From Strigops habroptila (taxonomy: Eukaryota; Chordata; Aves; Psittaciformes; Psittacidae): DNA of 64,000 nucleotides. This document shows, in pieces, positions 12,100 to 23,744 of the stretch. The stretch lies in the NCBI RefSeq assembly GCF_004027225.2, contig NC_044301.2:27157685-27221684 (forward strand). The letters run 5' to 3'. Under the pieces are notes generated by a model, which saw only the letters and a list, made by a program, of their open reading frames with translations, had not been told where the DNA came from and made no database searches. The translations under genes were made by a program, and so were the position numbers. Within the stretch, counting starts at the first letter, position 1, and each line of letters begins with the position of its first letter.

Positions 12100-13700
12100 T
12101 GCCATGTCTGGACTGGTCCAAGGGCTACTGCATGAACTTTCTCTCGTTTAATTTGTTCAAAGTCTTGTTGTTGCTCAGGGCCCCATTTGAAATCATTCTT
12201 CTTCCGGGTCACGTGATAGAGAGGGCTTACAATCAGACTGTAATTTGGGATGTGCATTCTCCAGAACCCCCACAACACCTAAGAAAGCTTGTGTTTCTTT
12301 CTTGTTAGTTGGTGGAGACATCGCTGTTATCTTCTTGATCGCATCGGTGGGGATCTGGCGATGTCCATCTTGCCATTCCTAAAAATTGAATCTCCTGTGG
12401 AGGTCCCATGACCTTACTCCGTTTTATGGCAAAACCAGCCTTCAGAAAGATTTGGATTATTTTCCTCCCTTTCTCAAAAACTTCTTCCACTGTATCGCCC
12501 CACACAATGATGTCATCAATGTATTGCAGGTGTTCTGGAGCTTGCCCCTGTTCCAGTGCAGTCTGGATCAATCCATGGCAGATGATAGGGCTGTGTTTCC
12601 ACCCCTGGGGCAGTCGGTTCCAAGTGTACTGGACGCCCCTCCAAGTGAAAGCAAACTGTGGCCTGCATTCTGGTGCCAAAGGGATTGAGAAAAATGCATT
12701 GTCAATATCAATTGTGGCATACCACTTGGCTGCCTTTGACTCCAGTTCATACTGAAGTTCTAGCATGTCCGGCACGGCAGCACTCAATGGTGGTGTGACT
12801 TCATTCAGGCCACGATAGTCTGCTGTTAGTCTTCATTCCCCATTAGACTTTCACACTGGCTGAGATGCTGGCCCATACAGGTGGGAGTAGGATCTATCCA
12901 CGTTGAATGCGTGCAACAGTTTCTCACAACATTTGGACAGCTTTTCCACAGCCAAGACATAAGACTGTAGGGAGGAAGAGAGGTTTGTTTCGTATTGCCG
13001 GAGTTGGCAAACTAATTCATTCACTGTTGGTGTGCCTGGGCCTTTCCAGGTCAATATTGCCAGTGAGTTGGCATATGACAGTGGTTCACTGCGTACTGCT
13101 TTCTGCCACATGAGTGGTGCACACTGGGCTCTGTCTAGATCTGTGGGTAACTGTGCATTGTTTGGGTCAAAATAAACCAGCTCTAGTGCAGCTAATTCCC
13201 TCAGGTACTGGATACGTCTCTCCATTTCATCCACTTCCTTGGGTTGCATACAACATCTTCCTTGAAAGCATACCTTTCCCTCATGGCTGATAGGAGTTGC
13301 CTCCAGAGGCTGAGGGATTGTATCCCTTTTCCAATCTCCTTGTCAATGCCTGCTTCCCGAGAAAGTGATCCCAGCTGCTTGGCTTCCCTACCCTCCAAGT
13401 CCAGGCTACTAACTGCATTATCCCAGCATTGGAGCAGCCAGGTGATAATGTGCTCACTTGAACGATGGCTAAAATCTTTTTGTATATCCTGCAGGTGACT
13501 CAGGGACGGGGATCGAGAAGTTCTCTCTGGTTCTGCCTCTTCATCGGTTTCATGTGTTGGCCCTGCTTTGTCCCCTTTCACTACATGAGCTGTCTTTTGT
13601 GTCCATTTCCTCTTCTGTACAGGGGTGACTGATAGTGGCATGGATTGGTTCTTTGGTTCAGCTGCAGTGTCTGCTACCAGGGTTGGAGTGGCTGCAGTGT
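12100..13700 (-). mobile_element. Older ERV, 3' remnant (gag and RT fragments)
   Basis: Read on the minus strand: the gag repeat end and gag core (13700 down to about 12851), then a deletion that removes the rest of gag and protease, then reverse transcriptase (about 12850 to 12100) with a YIDDI motif and a 'WGPEQQQ' stretch. The RT continues to just after 'HAVALGP' and is then cut off at about 12107. The missing left part of this element is at 19030-20127: a younger ERV inserted between the two halves. The gag here lacks the premature stop seen in two other copies. Frames are broken throughout. Confidence 0.85.
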
Positions 13701-13918
13701 TGTCATGGTTTGAGCCCAGCCGGTAACTCGGAACCACGCAGCCGCTTGCTCACTCCCCCCCTTCTTCCTCCCCCCGCTCCCGGAGGGATGGGGAGGAGAA
13801 TCGGAAGAATGCAACTCCCACGGGTTGAGATAAGAACAGTCCAGTAACTAAGGTATAATACAAAACCACTACTACTACCACCAATAACAATAATGCCGAA
13901 GGGTCGACCTCGAGTCTC

Positions 13919-14754
13919 TGCTGTACCGCCTCCACGATGATGTCATCAATGTATTGCAGGTGTTCTGGAGCTTGCCCCTGTTCCAGTGCAGTCTGGATCA
14001 ATCCATGGCAGATGGTGGGGCTGTGTTTCCACTCCTGGGGCAATCGATTCCAAGTGGACTAGATGCCCCTCCAAGTGAAAGCAAACTGTGTCCTGCACTC
14101 TGCTGCCAAAGGGCTTGAGAAAAATGCATTGGCAATGTCATTTGTGGCATCCCACTTGGCTACCTTTGACTCCATTTCATACTGAATTTCTAGCATGTCC
14201 GGCACGTCAGCACTCAATGGTGGTGTGACTTCGTTCAGGCCACGATAGTCTACTGTTAGTCTCCACTCTCCATTAGACTTTTGCACTGGTCATATGGGGC
14301 TATTAAAGGGTGAGCAGGTCCTGCTGATCACTCCTTGGCTCTCCAGACTACAGATCAGCTTATGGATGGGAATCAAGGAGTCTCGGTTGGTGCGATATTT
14401 CTGCCGGTGCACTGTTGTGGTCGTGATTGGCACTTGTTGTTCTTTGACCTTCAGCAACCCCACAACAGAAGGATCCTCTGAGAGACCCGGTAAGGTGGAC
14501 AGCTGCTTAATTTCCTCTGTCTCCAAGGCAGCGATACCAAAAGCCCATCTATACCCTTTTGGGTCTTTGAAGTACCCTCTCCTGAGATAGTCTATGTCAA
14601 GGATGCATGGATCCCCTGGACCAGTCACAATGGGGTGCTTTTGCCACTTCCTCCCAGTCAGGCTGATTTCAGTCTCTAGTACAGTCATTTCTTGGGATCC
14701 TCCTGTCACTCCAGAAATAAAAATTGGTTCCACCCCTTGATACCTTGATGGCAT
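13919..14754 (-). pseudogene. ERV pol fragment: protease end and reverse transcriptase
   Basis: Minus-strand pol of the nested ERV. The protease C-terminal part and protease-RT linker (14754-14290) are open, followed by RT with the 'DYRGLNEV' region (about 14250) and the YIDD catalytic motif (about 13945). A stop separates the two open frames near 14288 and another lies near 14050. The pol block ends at about 13919, a few codons after YIDD, where it joins a short piece of downstream pol and then the 3' LTR. RT would copy the ERV RNA; here it is broken and its thumb, RNase H and integrase are absent. Confidence 0.85.
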
Positions 14755-16029
14755 AGAATCATAGAATCATAGAATAGTAAGGGTTGGAAAGGACCTTAAG
14801 ATCATCTAGTTCCAACCCCCCTGCCATGGGCAGGGACACCTTGCCCTAAACCATATGGTCCAAGGCTCTGTCCAACCTGGCCTTGAACACCGCCAGGGAT
14901 GGAGCATCCACAGCCTCTCTGGGCAACCCATTCCAGTGCTTCACCACCCTCACTGTATAAGAACTTCTTCCTTATATCTAACCTAAACTTCCCCTGTTTA
15001 ACTTTGAAGCCATTACCCCTTGTCCTACCACTACAGTCCCTAAGGAAGAGTCCCTCCCCAGCATCCTTATAGACCCCCTTCAGATACTGGAAGGCTGCTA
15101 TGAGGTCTCCACGCAGCCTTCTCCAGGCTGAACAGCCCCAAGTTTCTCAGCCTTTCTTCATATGGGAGTTGCTTCAGCCCTCTTATCATCCTCATGGCCT
15201 TCCTCTGGACGTGCTCCAACAGCTCCATGTCCTTTTTATGTTGAGGACACCAGAACTGTACACAGTACTCCAAGTGAGGTCTCACAAGAGCAGAGTAGAG
15301 GGGCAGGATCACCTCCTTTGACCTGCTGGTCATGCTCCTTTTGATGCAGCCCAGGATACAGTTGGCTTTCTGGGCTGCAAGCACACACAGCTGGCTCATG
15401 TTAAGCTTCTCATCAACCAACACCCCCAAGTCCTTTTCTGCAGGGCTGCTCTGAATCTCTTCTCTGCCCAGCCTGTAGCAGTGCCTGGGATTGCCCGGAC
15501 CCAGGTGTAGGACCTTGCACTTGGCTTGGTTAAACTTCATAAGGTTGGCATTGGCCCACCTCTCAAGCATGTCAAGGTCCCTCTGGATGGCATCCCTTCC
15601 TTCCAGCGTATCAACCGAGGCACACAGCTTGGTGTTGTCTGCAAATTTGCTGAGGGCGCACTCAATCCCACTGTCCATGTCGCCAACAAAGATGTTGAAC
15701 AGGACCGATCCCTGAGGGACACCACTCGTTACAGGTTTCCAACTGGACATCGAGCCATTTACCACAACTCTTGGCGTGCAGCCCTCAAGCCAGTTTTTTA
15801 TCCACCGAGTGGTCCATCTATCAAATTGATGTCTCTTCAATTTAGAGACAAGGATGTCATGCGGGACAGTGTCAAATGCTTTGCACAAGTCCAGGTAGAT
15901 GACGTCAACTGCTCTGCCCCTGTCCATCAGTTCCGTGGCTCCATCATAGAAGGCCACCAAACTGGTCAGGCAGGATTTCCCCTTAGTGAAGCCATGTTGG
16001 CTGTTACCAAGCACCTCGTTGTTTTTCAA
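14755..16029 (-). mobile_element. CR1 LINE inserted in ERV protease
   Basis: 5'-truncated CR1 read on the minus strand. Its 3' tail (three copies of the 'atagaatc' octamer) is at 14755-14780, and a long RT frame of 320 codons spans 15067-16029. That frame has the RT core motifs 'GVPQGS' and 'KFADN' - the second aspartate of the usual FADD is N, a loss in the catalytic site. The insertion splits the ERV protease between the codons just after DTGAQCTL and the following segment, proving that it came after the ERV. Confidence 0.92.
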
Positions 16030-17660
16030 TGTGCATCAGGGTACACTGTGCACCGGTATCTACTTGAGTCTTATACTTCTGTGGGACTGATGTGCCAGGC
16101 CATCTGATCCACACAGTCCAGTAAACCCGATTGTTTTTTTCCTCCATGTGGCTGGACGCAGGGCCCCTCTAATAGAGATCAAAAGATTCTCCACTTATGT
16201 CTTGTAGAAAGAGATTAGTATTCCTTATCACAGGAGCTGGAGTAAAATCAGCTCTTCCACTCCATCTGGGAAACTGCTCACCAGAGACTGGAGCAGCAGC
16301 TTTCATGGGAGGTTCATCCTTGACCATTGTTCTCCTCTTCAGTTCACGCACCCATTGCTCCAGAACTGAGGTAGGTTTTTCATCCCACTTTCTCATGTCT
16401 TCTCCGTGATCCCCCAGGTAAAACCATAGGGTGGCCCGTGGTGTGTACCTCCTATATTTTCTCTCTCGAGCAGTACAGCGTCTTCTGTTAATAGTTGAGA
16501 CATGGGTTGGTACACGTGGGGAGCTGGATAGATTGGATAAATCGTCTCTCACTTGTTTGAACTCCTGGGACAGTTTTTCCACAGCTGAAATGATGGAAGG
16601 GGTGAGATTGTCTTTGAACTCTTGGAGTTGACGAATCAGCTCATCCACCGTTGGTGATGTTCTGTCATTCCAGGTCATTGATGCCAATGTGTGGGCATAT
16701 GATGATGGTGCACTCCGTGTAAGTTTCCGCCACATGGGTCATGTACATTCGACTTCATCTGGATCTACGGATGCGTTTGTGGGATCTGGCCTATGATAGA
16801 TCATCTCTGGAATGGCTGATTCCCTCAGGGACTGGATGCCTTTCTCTATCGTGGTCCAGTTGGCTGAGCGACACATAACATCATCCATGTAGGGAAACCT
16901 TTCCTTCCCAGCTGCCAAGAGCCTCCTCCAAAGGCTGAGGGCTTGTTTCTCTTTTGCAATCGCTTTGTCATTTCCTCCTTCCCTAGCAAGTGATCCCATC
17001 TGCTTGGCTTCCCTACCTTATAGTTCGTGACCTTCGGCCCCACTGTCCCAGCATCGGAGCAACCAGGTGACAATGTGCTCCCCTGGAAGACGGGTGAAAT
17101 CTTTTTGCATATTCTGCAGCTCGGTCGAGGTCAGGGGTCGTCAAGTCACCTGTTCTTCCTCTTCCTCTGATCCACATATTAGTAACTCTTGTTCACATCC
17201 TGTTCCCTGTAGTAACTGCATTGGGTCTTCTTCTTTCTTCATTGCAGGGGTTGCTCTTTGTGCCTCTCGTTTGCCTTTGCTTACAGGGGCAACCGATATT
17301 GTCACAAATTGGCTATTTGATTTAGCTGCACTGTCTGTTACTGTGGTTGGAGCGGCTGCAGTGTCTGCCTCTAGGAATGGAGTGGCTGCAGTGTCTGTTG
17401 CAGGGGTTGGTGCAGCTGCTGTGCTTGGCGGTTGAGTAACACGAACAGCTGCCTTGTCTGTTCGTGTCGAGGTTTGAGTAGCTGCTGTGCTTGGAGTTGG
17501 AGTAGCTGCGTTGTCTGTTGCTTTGCCATCAGATCCAGAGACATCTTTTTCCCTTAGAAGGTGCTGGATAGTGTTGAGCAGGGCTCTGTAGGTGTAGGCC
17601 AAGCCCCAGCACGTTGCAGCGAGTTGTCCCTCTCTGGTATAAACAGAACAACAGCACACT
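16030..17660 (-). pseudogene. ERV gag and protease start (nested copy)
   Basis: Minus-strand gag of the nested ERV. It runs from a globular N-terminal part (17659 down), through the Ala/Thr/Pro decapeptide repeat (about 17530-17310) and an acidic stretch, to the capsid-like core (16999-16169) and the protease active-site start DTGAQC (about 16050). An in-frame TAA at 17018-17020 separates the N-terminal and capsid-like parts; the same stop is found at the same position in the copy at 34484-39646. A further frame change lies near 16740. Structural protein gene, now inactive. Confidence 0.82.
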
Positions 17661-17852
17661 TAAATAAAGTGTTTTACTAGTTTTTCCGGATGTTGCACTT
17701 GTTCAGTGGTGATGTTCCAAAGCACTGGAGGGGCCCACTGGCCTAGATACTTGCCCATACTATCCCACACACCCTGCCACTCATGACTGTCCAGCCTCAG
17801 GGAAAATCTCTTGGTGGTCCTCCTATATCGTCATCTAACCCTAGACCAGATT

Positions 17853-17923
17853 CGAACCCGATACTGCTTAGCTTTTGAGATCAGACATAATAGGGTGTTC
17901 CCAGGGTGGGATGGCTGTGGGTA
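17853..17923 (-). other. 5S rRNA-like module in ERV leader (nested copy)
   Basis: Reading the minus strand, about 70 nt follow the order of vertebrate 5S rRNA from near its 5' end: CCATCCCACCCTG, then GTCTGATCTC, then AAGCTAAGCAG, then ATCGGG. The similarity stops soon after. It lies between the hydrophobic pre-gag frame and gag, in ERV sense orientation. The 5S comparison is from memory of the conserved 5S sequence. The two bases after AAGCAG are TA rather than GG, a change shared with the copy at 35616. Confidence 0.75.
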
Positions 17924-18114
17924 AAAAACACTCCGTATGTTTGCCAACATGCTGATCCCCAGCACAATCAGCAGGCAGGTCTCAAGGGTATTCAGAGGCC
18001 ATCCAAAACCTTCCGAACTCTCAACTGCTGTTTTAAATAGCCTGATGGGGGGGCGGGGGGTATAAGGGAATGCCTTCTTCGTAGGTTGACTCTCTGAGGA
18101 AAATAAATAAAAAA

Positions 18115-18393
18115 TTAATTGCTAAAATATTTCATTATATACCTCCCAATGTATAGAGGTGATGGCCACGCTGGAAGCACAAACCAGACCAGTTTCATGA
18201 TCAATGAGTCTATTGTATTACAAGTCATTACCATGAAGTACAGTGAAACAAGAACCTTAGCCCAGGCTCCCCAGCCGATAAACACTAAAACAGCAAATAG
18301 TGGCTGTAAGTAAGGTACAACATGCTGAAACTCTGAGATCAAGCGCAACAACTCTGAGAGCCAATAAATCAACGTTGTGATGAGTAGTAACAA
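18115..18393 (-). CDS. Hydrophobic pre-gag ORF of ERV
   Basis: 92-codon open frame between the primer-binding site and gag, on the minus strand. It holds two or three hydrophobic stretches that could span a membrane and has homologous frames at the same place in the ERVs at 35114-35422 (+) and 41828-42376 (-). I do not recognise a known protein. In the copy at 41828-42376 the frame runs on without a stop through the 5S-like module, so in an ancestral element it may have been the N-terminal part of Gag. Expression is unproven. Confidence 0.5.
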   Translation of the reverse strand: MLLLITTLIYWLSELLRLISEFQHVVPYLQPLFAVLVFIGWGAWAKVLVSLYFMVMTCNTIDSLIMKLVWFVLPAWPSPLYIGRYIMKYFSN

Positions 18394-18459
18394 TTAATGC
18401 TTATCACAAATATGATTAGACACACTCTGGTCAGATCTGTCATTATCTCAACCCTTCGT

Positions 18460-18477
18460 GCCCCACGTTGGGCGCCA
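18460..18477 (-). other. Primer-binding site, tRNA-Lys(1,2) type
   Basis: Minus-strand TGGCGCCCAACGTGGGGC, 8 bases inside the 5' LTR. It matches the 18-base site complementary to the 3' end of tRNA-Lys(1,2) as used by several retroviruses (from memory). It marks where minus-strand DNA synthesis would start and fixes the orientation of this provirus. Confidence 0.88.
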
Positions 18478-18485
18478 CAAAGAAC

Positions 18486-19029
18486 TGTCGTGGTTTGAGC
18501 CCAACCGGTAACTCACTTCCCCCTTTCTTCCTCCCCCCGCTCCTGGAGCGATGGGGAGGAGAATCGGGAGAATGTAACTCCCACGGGTTGAGATAAGAGC
18601 AGTCCAGTAACTAAGGTACAATACAAAACCACTACTGCTACCACCAATAACAATAATGATAAGGGAAATAACAAGGGGAGAGGATACAATTGCTCACCAC
18701 CCGCCGACCGATACCCAGCCCGTCCCAAGCAGTGATCTGGGCCTTCCGGGTAACTCCCCCCAGTTTATATACTGGGCATGATGTGCTGTGGTATGGAATA
18801 CCCCTTTGGCCAGTTTGGGTCAGGTGTCCTGTCTCTGCTTCCTCCCGGCTTCCCCTCCTCCCTGGCAAAGCATGAGACTGAGAAAGTCCTTGGTTGGAAT
18901 AAACATTACTTAGCAACAACTAAAAACATGGTGTTATCAGTGTTGTTCCCAGGCTGAAAGTTAAAAAACACAGCACCGCACCAGCTACTAAGAAGGAGAA
19001 AAATGACTGCTGTAGCTGAACCCAGGACA
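18486..19029 (-). repeat. 5' LTR of nested ERV
   Basis: 544-bp LTR in minus orientation with intact TGTCC...CGACA ends. It is followed on its internal side by the primer-binding site, so it is the 5' LTR. Its TATA-like element (tatataaac on the minus strand) is near 18770. Confidence 0.9.
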
Positions 19030-20127
19030 AGTGTCTGTTACTTTGTATCAGATCCAGAGACCTTCTATTCCCCTTGAGGGTACTGGATAGTGTTGAGCAG
19101 GGCTCTGTAGGCATAGGCCAGGCCCCAGCATGTTGTGGTGATTTGTACCTCTCTGGTATTGCCAGGTTGACAGCATACCTTTTCCGAAGTATTTTACTAG
19201 TTTTTCTGGATTTCACACTTGTTTTGGGGGTGAAGTTTCAAAGCACTGGAGGGGCCCACTGGCCTAGGTACTTGCTCATACTGTCCCGCACCCCTTGCCA
19301 CTCATGACTGTCCAGCCTCGGGGAAGATCTCTTGGTGGTGTTCTTAGATAGTTGTTTAACCTTAAACAAGACCTGAACCATATTCATCAAAATGATGGTT
19401 CCCAGCAAAAGGAGCAGGTTGGTTTCAAGGGTATTCAAAGGATATTCAAAATCTTTAAAATTCTCAGATGCTACTGTAAGTAGCCTGTTGGGGGAGGATA
19501 TCTCCTCCATAGGCTGGCCCTCTGGTGGGTGAGTGTCTACGTAAAGATGTGTAATTATTAATATTATTAAAGGGACTGTCGTGGTTTAAACCCAGTTGAT
19601 AACTCAGCACTACGCAGCTGCTCGTTCACCCCCCATCCCACCCCTTCCTCACCTCCCTCTGGGCAGGATGTGGAAGAGAATTGAAAGAACGTAAACCCCA
19701 CGGGTTGAGATAAGAACTGTCCGATAACTCAAGTGCAGTATACTGTTACTACTTCTAAGGGAAGTAACAAGGGGAGAGAATATAAAACTAAAAGGGGAAA
19801 GGAAAAGGCAGTAAACACAAGTGATGCACAATACAATTGCTCACCACCCGCCGACCGATACCCAGCCCAACCTGAGCAGTGATCAATCCATTCTGGGTGG
19901 CACCCCCCAGTTTATATACTGGGCATGACGTGCTGTGGTATGCAATACCCCTTTGGCTAGTTTGGGTCAGGTGTCCTGTCTCTGCTTCCTCCCTGCTTCC
20001 CATGCCCCTCCTCCCTGGCAGAGCCTGAGACTGATAAGTCCTTGATCAGGCTAAGTGTTACTAAGCAACAACTAAAACATCAATGTCTTATCAGCGTTGT
20101 TCTCAGACTAAAGCCAAAATGCCGCAG
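19030..20127 (-). mobile_element. Older ERV, 5' part (LTR, leader, start of gag)
   Basis: Minus orientation. The LTR lies at 19577-20127 and lacks about 60 bp of its outer (5') end. It is followed by leader sequence and the start of gag (19510-19030), which is interrupted inside the decapeptide repeat by the nested ERV at 19029; gag resumes at 13700. The leader has lost the 5S-like module present in four other copies: the conserved flanks on both sides (near 19360 and 19395) are joined by unrelated sequence. Primer-binding site not recognisable. Confidence 0.85.
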
Positions 20128-22195
20128 AAACAGTTGCTGCAGATTTTGGGGTAATGTAATCTATTTGGAGGCTGCAGTAAATGAAAACTGAATCTTATTT
20201 GTGCTATAGTAAGCTTCTGTGATCAGCTTTTTACTGTCAGTTTCCATGAGAGATCTCAGTTGCGTAGCAATAATTGAATGCGTACATAGGTGGAAGTTTT
20301 GATATGAGAATCTTAACTTTTGTTTTATCTTGGGAACAGGCGCTGTCTAATTCTATTTTTGTTGTATGAGGCTATATACAGAATCCCAGTGTTCATTATA
20401 GCCTTTCACTTACACTGAAAGAAGTGGTTATAGTAAAAACTTAAACCACTGTCTGAATCTGGAACACCTGTGAAGCATTAGAAATCAATCCCTTGAATTG
20501 GACTGCTTTTCACTATTTTTCAGTGTAAAATCAGTAGTAGTTCATCAATGTAATATAGGCAGCAAAAAATACCCCTCTTCTTTTAAAAGGGCTTTTTTGG
20601 GTTTTTTTGTGGGGGTTTTTTTGTAGTTTTGAAGTGAATGGATGCATCTTCAGTTCTGTGTACTTAGGCTACACAATATGTATTAGCAGGCAAAATGGAA
20701 CTTACCAGAGAAGAGACCTGATCCTAAGATCATAGATGTGCTGAAATTATTATGGCTAATACCTCAAGGCATTTTGGTTTCCTCTGACTCATAAATAAGT
20801 ATATTTCTCATTTATCTGAATCTTAGGTGGGAGTTACTTCAGAGAATTCCTGTGATCTGGAATCTAGACATACTTGCACCCCAAAATGAGGGATATATCA
20901 AGAGACCAATTCTTCTTGACAAATAGTTATTGGCTTCAGTTATCACTGAGAAAGCTGTTCCAGATACCATTAGTGATAGAATGCTTCTGACTTGACCAGT
21001 CAGAGCTCTTTCAGAAGAAAAGGAATGTAGATATAAACTTCAGAGAAAACCAATAGAAAGAACATGGAAATAATAATAAAAAACCCCAAACAAACAAACA
21101 AAAAACCCAACAAAAACCCCCTGCACACAACAACAACAACAACAAAAACCCCACAAAAAAACCCACACAACCCACCAAAAAACAAACACCTCAACTTCCC
21201 AGCAGCTCATGAGTCACTCTTGGTAGTAATTTTTTTTTTCATCATCTGTTGATGAGACTATCCCTTTGGTATTGTTTGACTGCACCAAGTCAAGCTCCTC
21301 TGTGTTCTTGTTGTCTGGCAGCACAGCTAAGTAGTCATTCAGGTTTAAGCGATGTGCCAGGTGGACTATCTTGGTCATCTTAATGCTGTCCCTTCAAGCC
21401 TTTCTCACTTGTCATCTCTCTGTGACAGTTGTTTCTGTCATCAGTTTTGTCCTGTCATTTCTCTGTTTCTGCATTTTTGTGTTGTTTAGGGGGTTGTTTT
21501 TTTTTTTGTTGTGGTTGTTTCCCTGTTCCCCCCATACCCTTCTATCATCACTCTGCCCTCATCCTGGGCTCTGCTATACTCTCTTGCTCTGGCTGGCTGG
21601 TTTTAAAAATGTTGCCCTATTTGCCTCAGTGTTAAGTGAAAAAAGAACATACAGATGGGAAGGGAAGAGCTCGTATCAGGTTGCTTCAGTGGCTGCTGAT
21701 GTTAAAGTTGCTTATAACTTTTAGGCACTTGTAGCCCTGATCCTCTCTTCAGAGGGTTAGCTAGAAACAAGAATGAGGGAATGGGGCTAAGGAGGTCTAT
21801 GTTTATAGAAGAGAGCTTGTAGGTGGCTATAAGAAAACCTTGTAGTATTATGTAACTAACTTGTTTCCCTAGCCCAGGAAAGGTGTTGAAAAAGTTTACA
21901 TGCAGTAGAGTGCGTTCTTTGTCAATTTAAAATGTGCAGTAAAGCATCAGACGAAAATGTGAGTCCCTATGCACCATTCCCACAGATGCCCTTCAGCATA
22001 ACTGTTCTGGAGTCTGGAGATCAAAGGTGACAGTGATAGGGCTGCAGTCATCTATTAGCTGGTTTGAAGTAAGGCTTTGGAAGCAAGTCCTTTAAATCTC
22101 AAAGGGTGGTAACTAAGGTAAGCAAATCTTTACTGCACAGTGTAACAGCTTTGACTAAGCAAATACAGTTCAGGCCCAGAAGCATAGTAGTAACA
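20128..22195. other. UBAP1 intron 1, no gene seen
   Basis: Intronic sequence with an A/C-rich low-complexity tract at 21070-21190. The 117-codon plus-strand frame at 21371-21724 is rich in F, L and S from T-rich DNA and shows no family features, so I do not call it a gene. Confidence 0.45.
21070..21190. repeat. A/C-rich low-complexity tract
   Basis: About 120 bases almost wholly of A and C, with short (CAA)n and (AAAC)n runs. It is the complement of the T/G-rich tracts at 11169-11232, 57870-57960 and 60035-60205. Confidence 0.8.
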
Positions 22196-22470
22196 GAATC
22201 ATAGAATGGTTAGGGTTGGAAAGGACCTTAAGATCATGCAGTTCCAACCCCCCCCACCTTGGGCAGGGACGCCTCACACTAGACTATGTTGCCCAAGGCT
22301 CTGTCCAGCCTGGCCTTGAACACTGCTAGGGCTGGAGCATTTACCACTTCTTTGGGCAACCTGTTCCAGTGCCTCACCACCCTCACAGTAAAGAACTTCT
22401 TCCTTATATCTAACCTAAACTTCCCCTGTTTAAGTTGCTCTGAGGTCTCCATGCAGCTTCTCTTTTCCAG
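22196..22470 (-). mobile_element. CR1 LINE 3' fragment
   Basis: Minus-orientation CR1 3' end starting with 'agaatcatagaatggttagg' and covering the 3' UTR. A short internal deletion brings the 'gaggtctccatgcagc' part close to the end. 5'-truncated. Confidence 0.88.
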
Positions 22471-23703
22471 TAACATCATTAGCCTTCTAACTGTATGCAA
22501 TTTCCCCCTCCCCCAGCCAGTAGGACAGAGTAACAGCAAGATGCTTGTAATGGTGGTTCCCAAATAACCCATCAAATCTGATAAGTCAGAAGACACTATT
22601 TTAATTAAACCCTCTTTGGAAAGGAAGTGATGAAATGTGGCTAGCAGCCTCTTCTAGCGTCACTGTGTGCAGTGCTTAACAATTCTGTTTACTGACAGTG
22701 CCTTCTGCAGTAATGATATCTTAAGTGCATGCTCACAGTGCATCGGGAAGAGCTAGTGTGCTATAAACTCAAATGCTACCTGAATCTGAAGTGTGACTCT
22801 CTCTGGAAATAGTGCGTTTCGTGATTAGCTTGGTGTTGATGTACCTTAGCTAGTTCTGTAGTTAAAATAAGGTGTTGCATATGGTAGAGGAATAATTTTT
22901 TTTCCACTGCACCTTGAAGTTAATGCAGGTGCCTGGTCTGTACTAGGATTTTACTTGCCAACAAAAGCAAGATTCTTATTGCTTATGTGGGATATTGTGA
23001 CACTGAGGACACATCCAAGCATCCAAGGCTTTATGCAGCTCCAGATTGATATATTACTGCAAAACTCCCTGGATGCCAGACATGCACATTAAGTTGTTTA
23101 TTAAAACTCTATGGGCAGTGGATGAGGGCTATTGTTAGCATTGTTTTCTTTTGTGTATCTGAAAATATCTTCCTAATGGTACCATTTATTGTATACTTGT
23201 ATTGTTATCTGTGCATTACCCAGTGTGTCTAGACAAGTGCTACACTGGCTAACTGACTGCGTCCCCAATATGATAGTATCCCTTTTTAGAGCAACAGGGA
23301 TTAAACTGAAGAGGATCAGTGTGGTATTTCCAGTAGGAAAGGCTATTCTTAATGCCAGGGGAGGCAGAGTGTCCCATGGGGCTGGGACAGAGTGGTCTCT
23401 GAGCATTGCGATCTGGAGCCTTCCTGATCAATCTGGCTGCTTCTCAATTCTTTCTTCTTTTTTTTTTTCCCCCCCATTTTAGTCTTCATTTTTCCATTTA
23501 GATTGTCAGACCCTGAGCTAAGTTATTTGTCTGGTCAGTCAATTCTGAGATATAAAATAAGTTTGCTTATCTATCTTGGGAACAGGATAAGCAAGTGTCT
23601 GCAACATGTCCCATAATCCAGAGATAAGATGCTGTAGAACTGCATAGGCTTATGCTGTGCTACACGTATAAAGTTGTTAAAGCTGTTTTAAAATATTTTT
23701 CAG
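22471..23703. other. UBAP1 intron 1, 3' part, no gene seen
   Basis: Intronic sequence up to the acceptor at 23703. A pyrimidine-rich run lies at 23450-23480. No coding signal beyond chance frames. Confidence 0.45.
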
Positions 23704-23744
23704 GCTCTAAATGGCTTCTAAGAAGTTGGGATCTGACTCTCATG
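23704..23744 (+). CDS. UBAP1: UBAP1 exon 2: start codon and first 11 codons
   Basis: The acceptor CAG ends at 23703. Seven 5'-UTR bases follow, then ATG at 23711, which encodes MASKKLGSDSH plus the first base of a Gly codon, and a consensus donor G|GTAAGT at 23744/23745. The MASKKLG start is the known N-terminus of UBAP1. The coding part is only 34 bases (phase 1 at the donor) and joins in frame to the exon at 50324, giving [13 protein letters not shown]. No conserved in-frame ATG precedes it. The exon is tiny and sits at the end of a 22.5-kb intron. Confidence 0.93.

Larger units (their letters stand above)
13701..19029 (-). mobile_element. Younger ERV nested inside older ERV, target duplication AGTGT
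   Basis: Minus-strand provirus: 5' LTR 19029-18486, primer-binding site, hydrophobic pre-gag frame, 5S-like module, gag, protease, RT, then a truncated 3' LTR 13895-13701. It is flanked by perfect AGTGT repeats at 13696-13700 and 19030-19034, and the flanking DNA on both sides is gag decapeptide-repeat sequence of an older copy. The RT runs only to just after the YIDD motif. A scrap of about 17 bp of downstream pol and the 3' LTR follow, so the rest of pol was deleted. A CR1 copy (14755-16029) interrupts the protease. Not capable of independent movement. Confidence 0.92.

Noticed and set aside
13903-13914. Adjacent SalI and XhoI sites, suggesting cloning-vector contamination
   Set aside because: The same bases occur in normal ERV pol in reverse complement at 39191-39202, so they belong to the element.
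15100-16107. Plus-strand frames of up to 193 codons within the CR1 at 14755-16029
   Set aside because: Antisense shadows of the CR1 reverse transcriptase frame, with no features of their own.
21371-21724. 117-codon plus-strand frame
   Set aside because: Phe/Leu/Ser-rich translation of T-rich intron DNA; no splice signals or family resemblance.
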